From: Gammaproteobacteria bacterium UBA4475
GTDB lineage: Bacteria; Pseudomonadota; Gammaproteobacteria; Pseudomonadales; Azotimanducaceae
Direction of reading: 5' to 3'
Assembly (NCBI GenBank): GCA_002389265.1
Contig: DGOD01000271.1
Span: 7,857 to 18,922 of the forward strand
Length of the DNA: 11,066 nucleotides
In this document: positions 5,512 to 11,066 of the stretch, in pieces
How positions within the stretch are numbered: the first letter of the stretch is position 1
How the letters are laid out: each line of letters begins with the position of its first letter
Position numbers and translations under genes: made by a program
The notes under the pieces: model-generated
The model's database searches: none
Told to the model about the DNA's origin: nothing
What the model saw: only the letters and a program-made list of their open reading frames with translations

Positions 5512-6324
5512 TCAATCGCCCTTGAATATCGCCTGCCGTCTCGCGAAAAAGGCGGCAATTCCTTCTGCTCGATCGTCGGTCAACGTGGTGAGAATATTCT
5601 GATCAGCATCCATATGCATCACGGCATCATCCATCGACGCGCTCACCGCATTGATACTCTGCTTGATCATTTGCACGGCTACTGGCGGCTGCCCCGCATA
5701 TTTTTCCGCCATCGTCAGCGCCGCTGCTAGCAATTGCTCTGCGGGGACGACTTGATCCAGAAAACCCCAGTCCAACAGGGTCTGTGCATCTTCACGCTCA
5801 CCCAGCATAATCATTCGCTTGGCCCTTGCCGGACCTACCAGACGCACACACAATGGCAGCGCGTGCCAGGCCAGATTGATGCCTAAATTCACCTCTGGAT
5901 AACCGCAGAAACAATCTTCTGCGCCAATTCTAAAATCGCAAGCAGTCGGGATACAAACTCCTCCGCCCAGTGCCGCACCTTGTATAGCGGCGATGGTCAC
6001 CTGGGGAATCTCGATGATCGCACGAATCATCCGGGCCCCGAGGCCATGCTGGCGGCGCCGCATCACCATGGTTGGCGGTGGCTCGACACTTGGCGCTTTA
6101 AGATCTGCGCCAGCGCTGAAATGTTTACCATTACCAACGAACACCACCACCCGCGTTTGCTCGTCGTCCATGAATCCGCGACTAACCTGTTCAACATCAC
6201 GCATCAGACCCGTATTCAGGGCATTGAGGGCAGCAGGGCGATTGAGTTTAACGAGTGTTACATGACCCCGCCTTTCCACTTCTATGTTTTCATAGGCGAT
6301 GACTTGCTGATGATTCAAACTCAT
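5512..6324 (-). CDS. Enoyl-CoA hydratase/isomerase (crotonase) family protein
   Basis: A 270-residue crotonase-fold protein that should bind an acyl-CoA thioester in the cytoplasm. VTLVKLNRPAALNALN (about 22-37), KHFSAGADLKA (67-77) and the oxyanion-hole block AAIQGAALGGGV (112-123) are classical. In rat mitochondrial enoyl-CoA hydratase the two catalytic acids lie in GGGCELAM and GQPEI. Here the first is replaced by Cys (C124 in GGGVCIPTACD) and the second is kept (E144 in CGYPEVNLG). Hydratases normally need both, so isomerase, hydrolase or other crotonase chemistry is as likely. The C-terminal DDRAEGIAAFFARRQAIFKG is typical. The ATG at 6322-6324 has AAGGTG five bases upstream and is preferred over a GTG at 6339. 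It lies 59 bases downstream of the DUF4340 gene on the same strand, and converges with the biotin-carrier operon. Confidence 0.93.
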   Translation of the reverse strand: MSLNHQQVIAYENIEVERRGHVTLVKLNRPAALNALNTGLMRDVEQVSRGFMDDEQTRVVVFVGNGKHFSAGADLKAPSVEPPPTMVMRRRQHGLGARMIRAIIEIPQVTIAAIQGAALGGGVCIPTACDFRIGAEDCFCGYPEVNLGINLAWHALPLCVRLVGPARAKRMIMLGEREDAQTLLDWGFLDQVVPAEQLLAAALTMAEKYAGQPPVAVQMIKQSINAVSASMDDAVMHMDADQNILTTLTDDRAEGIAAFFARRQAIFKGD

Positions 6325-6383
6325 GGGCGCACCTTGCACAGTTTATTGACTCGATTTCTGCTTTAAGCGGTCTACTACGCTTT

Positions 6384-7391
6384 CTATAATGCCTCAGCCT
6401 CTATGAAATCAATCATTTGCCGGGCTAACAGTTGATAATTATACTGGCTGACTTTATAGGCCCAGCGCTCAACGTCATCACCCAGGCCATATATCAGCCG
6501 CTCTTGCGGGGAGAAGTCTGAGTCCAGAGAGACCGAAATCCAGCATTCATCAGCAACCATAACACCCCTGATTAACAGCGTCTTGTTATCAACCAGTTCA
6601 AACTGAGCGGCGATAGCATCCTGCCAATCGATGTCATTCAAAGCTTGCACGTCTTGAAGTCGCAGATTCACTAGCGCCCGAGTCACCTCGTCAGCAGCAC
6701 CCGTATATGTCACCGACATATCGCCAGGAAGATTAGTGACTCGCGCACTCTCAATCTCCCCACTCGCAGCACTCGTATTGCCGATCTTGACCGTACCAGC
6801 ATTCTGTCGGCTAAGTATCACGGTTTTCACCTGTTCGGAGTCAACATTCAAAATGACCGGAGAAAGCCATTGTGCTGGACTCGAGTCAAGCATAAGGCTT
6901 TGATCAACAAGCCAGGCTTGATCCTGTGCAGGCAGCCGAATATATCGACCCCCTCGACTGACCGGCGCGGCCCCTACCAACAATGACCAAAGCTGATTCG
7001 GCGCCTGCAATTCTACATAAGTCGCCGCACCCTCCTGGGCATCCTTGTCGGCGAGACTCAAGCCTGCAAACCGCTCAGGCTTACTCGTCTTGCGTTCCAG
7101 GTAAACCATATCCGCCAAACTGCGCAATAATCGCGACAATTGTGTCATATCAGCTCGATAGCCTTCGCGGTCGACGACCCGCCACTCACCGGCCTGTTTT
7201 TCCAGGCTGACTGCCTGCGGACCCAAGTTGATACGGACCTGTGTGACCTGGTCAAGACTGGCGTCGAGATCCGCAAAGACCACCCGACCTACCTGAGTCT
7301 TGATTGAGCTAGTATCTCGGACACTGAAGTAGGCGAGCGTCATCAGCACCAAAACCGCGACAGTGAGCATACCTGCCGATCGCTTATCCAC
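6384..7391 (-). CDS. DUF4340 domain-containing membrane-anchored protein
   Basis: A 335-residue protein with one N-terminal membrane segment (about residues 8-24, MLTVAVLVLMTLAYFSV) and the rest predicted outside the cytoplasm. The repeated motif of the family is visible: VTQVRINLGPQAVSLEKQAGEWRV-type strands, then LLRSLADMVYLERKTSKPERF, GLSL, LLVGAAP, GGRYIRLP and AWLVDQSL. I recognise this pattern as DUF4340, usually found after GldG-like genes of ABC cassettes. Its function is unknown; an accessory subunit of the transporter is the usual assumption. The start is a GTG at 7389-7391 with a modest GAGAG upstream; an ATG at residue 8 is possible but would cut into the membrane segment. The gap to the upstream GldG-like gene is 33 bases, so it is the fourth gene of the operon. 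Confidence 0.88.
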   Translation of the reverse strand: MDKRSAGMLTVAVLVLMTLAYFSVRDTSSIKTQVGRVVFADLDASLDQVTQVRINLGPQAVSLEKQAGEWRVVDREGYRADMTQLSRLLRSLADMVYLERKTSKPERFAGLSLADKDAQEGAATYVELQAPNQLWSLLVGAAPVSRGGRYIRLPAQDQAWLVDQSLMLDSSPAQWLSPVILNVDSEQVKTVILSRQNAGTVKIGNTSAASGEIESARVTNLPGDMSVTYTGAADEVTRALVNLRLQDVQALNDIDWQDAIAAQFELVDNKTLLIRGVMVADECWISVSLDSDFSPQERLIYGLGDDVERWAYKVSQYNYQLLARQMIDFIEAEAL

Positions 7392-7424
7392 AGATATCTC
7401 TCGCCAGGCTTATTCTCTTCCAGC

Positions 7425-9272
7425 TCATGATTGTCGTCTTCCACTGAACTGATGTAAGCGCAAATACTTGAGCACCAGCAGTATGAAAATCAGCACCAAC
7501 GGCATTAAGACGATATTCATGAATTTCAGGGTTGAGCCCAGCATCTCGATATCCTTATCGAGTTGATGACGCACATTACGCAAGGCTTTGCGGATTCGCA
7601 GTTTCTCTTGCTGAAAGCGCACTAAAGTCGCTTCCTGCTCAGGACTCAGACTCAGCAGATTCTGCTCATCTCGGCTCGATTCAAGCTCGCCAAGTTGACG
7701 CTCCGTCTCTGCGAGTTGCGATTGCAGATCATTGGCACTGTTGAGATAACTGGCTTCAGCTTCCCGCCGCAAATCTTGAACCACCTCGAAGGGGCGACTG
7801 AACCGCCCACGACTGCGAATGCTGATGAGCGCCGAGGAGCCCGTTAAATTATCGACGGCATTCGTGACGAAATCGCCGTTATTCGCCCAAGGACTCACAA
7901 TTCTCTGGCCAAAGAAATCCTGCAGTTGAACCCACAGACGGTCGGTTAAGATATCGGTGTCAGCGACGACAATTACGTTCAACTGCCCAGTGTTAAGCAC
8001 GCTGTCATCGCCATCCACCGTGACGGGATATTGACTCGTTGCTGAACCCGTAATGCGTACGGCGACGGGATAAACCAGACCCGTGGCTTTAAAGTCGGGC
8101 AGTAATTCGCTCGGATCACCGAGCATTTTTAAGCGCAAGCGTTCTATGGGCATCGCATACTCACTGGATGCCATCAGCACGTCAACCTGGGTTGAGCGCT
8201 GATCCAGCACATCCAGAATACCCGCCGTACTGACATTGATAGTTTCAAGGGAGGACAAGGTGACATCTTCAATATTAAAATTTTGCGCTTGCAGTCCCAG
8301 GATACTCAAATGCCTGACGGGCTGGCCATCGGCACCACTCACAGTCAGCGCCTGTTGTGCGTCGCCCAGCACCACATCCTTACGCAGGAGTACACCCCAG
8401 CCTGCCAAAAGAGGAAAGTCGATGCTTGATTCAGCACCGCTCATGCCCATCATAGGGTTAACCTGGGACTGATCCATCTCGGCTAACGGATCGACGAAGA
8501 CCAGGATGCGGCCTCCAGACAAAGCAAACTGATCAATACTCGACAGCAAACTCTCGCCCAGACCACGAGGTTGAATCAACACTAACAGGTCAAGGCCAGC
8601 GGGTAACGACTCAGCATCTGGGGCAATAGTCTGCAACTCACTCGCCTGATCAATCTGGTCGATGACCACCCAGGCCGGCGTGGTCTGGAAGGTATTCATA
8701 TCGATTTCGCCCTGGACCTTGAGGGTCGACAACAGGCCGACCTTCGGCTTGCTCTGTACCAGCAGGTTTTGAATTAACTTGCTGATCTCATATTCAAGAA
8801 ATTCTTCTTTATCCGGCTGAAAAAACTCGATGACCTGTTGATCATCTAACGCATTAGTGGCTGCCAAGCCAAAATACAGCTCGTCGCCGGCACTGTTGGC
8901 CGGTACACCTTGCAGCCCAAAGGCAGCCGCACGATCCTCGGCGTCAGAAAAGGGTTCTGGGTCGATTAACTGCAAATTAATTTTTCCATCTGCCAGCAGC
9001 GCATATTCCTGCAATAGCTCGCGTACGCGATTGGCGTAAGCACGCAACGTCGTCAGATCTTCACTGGCTTTTTCAGAAAAGAAAAAATACAGATTAATCG
9101 GCTCGTCAATATCCTCGACGATCTCCCGGGTGCCCGCAGCCAAGGTAAACAGCTTATTCTCTGTCAGATCAACTCTGATCCCGCTGAACCATAAATTATT
9201 CAACAGGATGACCATGACAAAAGCCAGCGCTAGCAAGAACAGACCCAGACCCGAAATGAAATTTCTATTCAT
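7425..9272 (-). CDS. GldG-like ABC transporter accessory/substrate-binding protein
   Basis: A 615-residue protein of the GldG family (ABC_transp_aux). Layout: a membrane segment at about 8-29; then the family hallmark VDLTENKLFTLAAGTREIV (about 34-52); a soluble region with YFFFSEKASEDL, LLQEYALLADGKINLQLIDPEPF and a GLLSTLKVQGEI block; a domain with LLVLIQPRGLGESLLSSIDQF and GGRILVFVDPLAEMD; a predicted coiled coil from about 500 to 575 rich in Glu, Gln, Arg and Leu; and a C-terminal membrane segment at about 586-604. Most of the chain should therefore sit in the periplasm, anchored at both ends. In gliding Bacteroidetes GldG works with GldA and GldF; in other bacteria the cargo is not established. 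The ATG at 9270-9272 has AGGA six bases upstream and follows the permease stop by eight bases. Confidence 0.92.
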   Translation of the reverse strand: MNRNFISGLGLFLLALAFVMVILLNNLWFSGIRVDLTENKLFTLAAGTREIVEDIDEPINLYFFFSEKASEDLTTLRAYANRVRELLQEYALLADGKINLQLIDPEPFSDAEDRAAAFGLQGVPANSAGDELYFGLAATNALDDQQVIEFFQPDKEEFLEYEISKLIQNLLVQSKPKVGLLSTLKVQGEIDMNTFQTTPAWVVIDQIDQASELQTIAPDAESLPAGLDLLVLIQPRGLGESLLSSIDQFALSGGRILVFVDPLAEMDQSQVNPMMGMSGAESSIDFPLLAGWGVLLRKDVVLGDAQQALTVSGADGQPVRHLSILGLQAQNFNIEDVTLSSLETINVSTAGILDVLDQRSTQVDVLMASSEYAMPIERLRLKMLGDPSELLPDFKATGLVYPVAVRITGSATSQYPVTVDGDDSVLNTGQLNVIVVADTDILTDRLWVQLQDFFGQRIVSPWANNGDFVTNAVDNLTGSSALISIRSRGRFSRPFEVVQDLRREAEASYLNSANDLQSQLAETERQLGELESSRDEQNLLSLSPEQEATLVRFQQEKLRIRKALRNVRHQLDKDIEMLGSTLKFMNIVLMPLVLIFILLVLKYLRLHQFSGRRQS

Positions 9273-9280
9273 TGGATTTC

Positions 9281-10015
9281 CTATTGCCCCTGTTTCATTT
9301 CAACAACCACCGTGGTCGCCAGCAACCAGAACAGGATCACGGAGAAGAAGAACACCAGATCCTGCAGGCCCAGAACACCTTTAGCGATGGCGCCGAAATG
9401 AGTCATAAAGCTTAAGCTCGCCACGGTGTCAACCACAAGAATAGGCAGCCAATCCCTAAACACGTTCAGTACCAGTGGAAACCCCGCCAGCACAAACAGC
9501 AGACACACTGTGCCCGTTAGAATAAAGGCAATGACCTGACTTTGACTCACCGCAGACATGCAGGAGCCAATCGCCAAAAAACCACCCGCCATCAACCAGC
9601 TGCCGAGATAGCTGGAAAAAATTACGCCATTATCAGGATCGCCAAGATAATTGACTGTCAACCAGATAGGAAAGGTGAGAAACAAGGCCAGGCCCGCGAA
9701 CAGCCAGGCCGCTAGAAATTTTCCCACGACAGCCTGGAAACGCGTGATCGGCAAGGTTAAGAGTAATTCAATAGATCCCGACTTTCTTTCCTCGGACCAC
9801 AATCGCATAGAAATCGCCGGCACCAGAAATAAATATAGCCAAGGATGAAAATTGAAAAAAGGTATCAGGTCTGCCTGCCCACGTTCAAACAAATTACCCA
9901 TATAGAAGGTAAAGACGCCGGAGAGCACCAAAAATATCAGAATGAAAACATAAGCCAGCGGTGTTGCAAAATAGCTGCGTATCTCCCGACTGGTAATCAC
10001 CTTGATGCCATTCAT
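9281..10015 (-). CDS. ABC-2 type permease, GldF-like
   Basis: A 244-residue inner-membrane permease with six likely membrane segments at about 20-40, 55-70, 97-121, 138-157, 161-184 and 217-238. The segment SEERKSGSIELLLTLPI (74-90) is the EExxxGTxExLL-type coupling element typical of GldF and related ABC-2 permeases. It would pair with the ATPase encoded just upstream: the ATPase stop and the permease ATG overlap as ATGA (10012-10015), a sign of tight translational coupling. The downstream GldG-like gene starts eight bases after its stop. Length matches the GldF family (about 240). The transported substrate is unknown. Confidence 0.94.
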   Translation of the reverse strand: MNGIKVITSREIRSYFATPLAYVFILIFLVLSGVFTFYMGNLFERGQADLIPFFNFHPWLYLFLVPAISMRLWSEERKSGSIELLLTLPITRFQAVVGKFLAAWLFAGLALFLTFPIWLTVNYLGDPDNGVIFSSYLGSWLMAGGFLAIGSCMSAVSQSQVIAFILTGTVCLLFVLAGFPLVLNVFRDWLPILVVDTVASLSFMTHFGAIAKGVLGLQDLVFFFSVILFWLLATTVVVEMKQGQ

Positions 10016-10950
10016 GGATTTTGCTCCTGAGTCACTGCTCGAAAGACTTCATCGAGCTTGCCTTTCTCCTGATTGATGCTCACGACAGGCAGTTGGCGAT
10101 CACGGATCAACTGACTTACATCCAGCAGCATCGACTGATCTTTATGTCGAGGAAACAAACTCAGCTGATTGCTCTCTTCAATGGATTCAACCAACGCGAC
10201 CTGCTCCAAGCTGGCGAACTCCTCGAGAAAATCTTCGGCCGTCACTGACTCATCAAAGTCGAGGGTCAGGGCACCATGATATTTAGAGCGCTGCTCAAGC
10301 TCATCTGGCCGACAATCCGCGACTACCTGGCCTTGGGTGATAATGATTGCGCGGGTGCAAACCGCGGTCACCTCTTCAAGAATATGGGTGGATATAATTA
10401 CAATTTTGTCCTTTGCCAAACCGCGAATCATCTCACGCACCTGATGTTTTTGATTCGGGTCTAACCCATCTGTAGGCTCATCGAGGATTAATATTTTTGG
10501 GTCGTGAATAATGGCCTGGGCTAAGCCAACCCGGCGCTTGAAACCCTTGGATAGGGTCTCGATGCGTTGATCAAGCACAGCTTGCAGCGACATGGTATCT
10601 ATGACCTGCTGAAGGCGCTCGCTGGCATAAGCTCCCTTCAAACCCCGAGCGGCAGCAATAAAATTCAAAAAGGTTCGCGGCGTCATCTCCTCATAACAAG
10701 GGGCGCCTTCTGGCAGATAACCCATCTGACGCTGCGCGGCAATCGTGTCTTGCTCAATATCACAACCAAAAATACTGACTCGGCCCGCACTCGGCTTGAG
10801 AAACCCGGTGACGATTTTCATGGTCGTCGACTTGCCGGCTCCGTTGGGCCCTAGAAAGCCAAGCACTTCTCCCGGCGCCACCGAAAAGGAGAGATCATTA
10901 ACCGCCTGCAGGGTCCCGAATTGCTTGACCAAATGACTAATTTCAATCAT
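10012..10950 (-). CDS. ABC transporter ATP-binding protein, GldA-like
   Basis: The ATPase subunit (312 residues from the chosen start) of the ABC-2 cassette. Walker A is GPNGAGKST at 34-42, the signature is LSKGFKRRVGLAQA at 133-146 (a variant of LSGGQ with SKGFKRR, usual in GldA/CcmA-like ATPases), Walker B is ILILDEP with D157 and E158, and the switch His is H189 (ISTHILEE). GYLPEGAPCY (77-86) replaces the usual Q-loop segment, with Glu in place of Gln. Residues from about 215 to 312 form a C-terminal extension normal for GldA-type proteins. I chose the ATG at 10948-10950 because MIEISHLVKQFG is the canonical beginning and GGGG lies six bases upstream. Longer in-frame starts (10962, 10977, 11016) add residues without homology. 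It is the first gene of the minus-strand operon. Confidence 0.95.
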   Translation of the reverse strand: MIEISHLVKQFGTLQAVNDLSFSVAPGEVLGFLGPNGAGKSTTMKIVTGFLKPSAGRVSIFGCDIEQDTIAAQRQMGYLPEGAPCYEEMTPRTFLNFIAAARGLKGAYASERLQQVIDTMSLQAVLDQRIETLSKGFKRRVGLAQAIIHDPKILILDEPTDGLDPNQKHQVREMIRGLAKDKIVIISTHILEEVTAVCTRAIIITQGQVVADCRPDELEQRSKYHGALTLDFDESVTAEDFLEEFASLEQVALVESIEESNQLSLFPRHKDQSMLLDVSQLIRDRQLPVVSINQEKGKLDEVFRAVTQEQNP

Positions 10951-10975
10951 TTTTCGCCCCATGGAAAAAGACGCC

Positions 10976-11003
10976 ATATTAACCCCATTGCGGTACCTCG
11001 CAA
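10976..11003 (-). promoter_or_regulatory. Weak candidate promoter of the Gld-like ABC operon
   Basis: On the minus strand TTGCGA (10998-11003) and TAATAT (10976-10981) are separated by 16 bases; each matches four of six consensus positions. Transcription would start near 10969, shortly before the ATPase ATG at 10950, which agrees with that start choice. The match is poor and the real promoter may lie elsewhere, including beyond the window end. Confidence 0.22.
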
Positions 11004-11066
11004 AGTAAACCCGCACCAGTGTTGATGTAGCACGGAACAGCTTCCCTGCTGCAGGCTGGGTGAATA

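Noticed and set aside
5980..6366. 128-residue plus-strand frame opposite the crotonase gene
   Set aside because: It mirrors the conserved oxyanion-hole region of the crotonase and has no RBS or domain; its length is explained by codon bias of the true strand.
6385..6390. TATAAT on the plus strand
   Set aside because: It overlaps the stop codon of the DUF4340 gene, there is no suitable -35 and no plus-strand gene follows.
10951..11016. N-terminal extension of the ABC ATPase (22 residues)
   Set aside because: The residues MRVYFARYRNGVNMASFSMG have no place in the ABC fold and the family consensus begins at MIEISHLVKQFG.
1..11066. Mobile elements, CRISPR arrays, tRNA or rRNA genes, or a defence island
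   Set aside because: I saw no transposase or integrase, no spaced direct repeats, no tRNA-like cloverleaf or CCA end, and no abrupt change in composition. The window reads as core chromosome plus a small metabolic unit.

Overview
The window is ordinary-looking chromosomal DNA, most probably from a gammaproteobacterium. The evidence is a MiaB very close to the E. coli protein, followed directly by a PhoH-family (YbeZ) gene in the order usual for that group, a DUF1820 gene, a FolK and a Gld-like ABC cassette. Base composition looks uniform and roughly balanced by eye. I see no insertion sequence, integrase, tRNA, rRNA or CRISPR array. Genes are tightly packed and no stretch over 300 bases lacks one.

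Layout. (1) Bases 1-1652, minus strand: the start of a phoH/ybeZ gene (cut by the window edge) downstream of miaB, i.e. the RNA-modification/ribosome-maturation cluster. (2) Bases 1852-2193, plus strand: a DUF1820 gene divergent from miaB. The gap between them holds a perfect 9-bp inverted repeat and candidate promoter elements. (3) Bases 2314-2826, minus strand: folK, convergent with the DUF1820 gene. (4) Bases 2941-5464, plus strand: a compact three-gene unit of a zinc alcohol dehydrogenase, a class C beta-lactamase-fold serine hydrolase and a stand-alone biotin-carrier domain of about 75 residues. No biotin carboxylase or carboxyltransferase is in view. (5) Bases 5512-6324, minus strand: a crotonase-family protein that lacks one of the two classical hydratase glutamates. 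(6) Bases 6384-10950, minus strand: an ABC ATPase, an ABC-2 permease, a GldG-like protein and a DUF4340 protein, packed as one operon in that order of transcription. The crotonase gene lies 59 bp further downstream on the same strand and may be read through.

How the genes may work together. Regions 1-3 are housekeeping (tRNA ms2i6A modification, 16S rRNA/ribosome maturation, folate synthesis). Region 4 pairs redox, ester/acyl hydrolysis and biotin-dependent carboxyl transfer, so it suggests a small catabolic route through an alcohol/aldehyde, an ester and an acyl-CoA. The crotonase next door would fit, but the substrate cannot be read from sequence. Region 6 is an envelope ABC system related to the GldA/GldF/GldG proteins of gliding Bacteroidetes. 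Its role outside that phylum is poorly defined as far as I know.

The parts most worth a second look are the region 4 operon with its orphan biotin carrier, the Gld-like four-gene cassette, the phoH start (no in-frame ATG, and a seven-codon mini-ORF overlapping a TTG start), the inverted repeat between miaB and the DUF1820 gene, and the altered active site of the crotonase.
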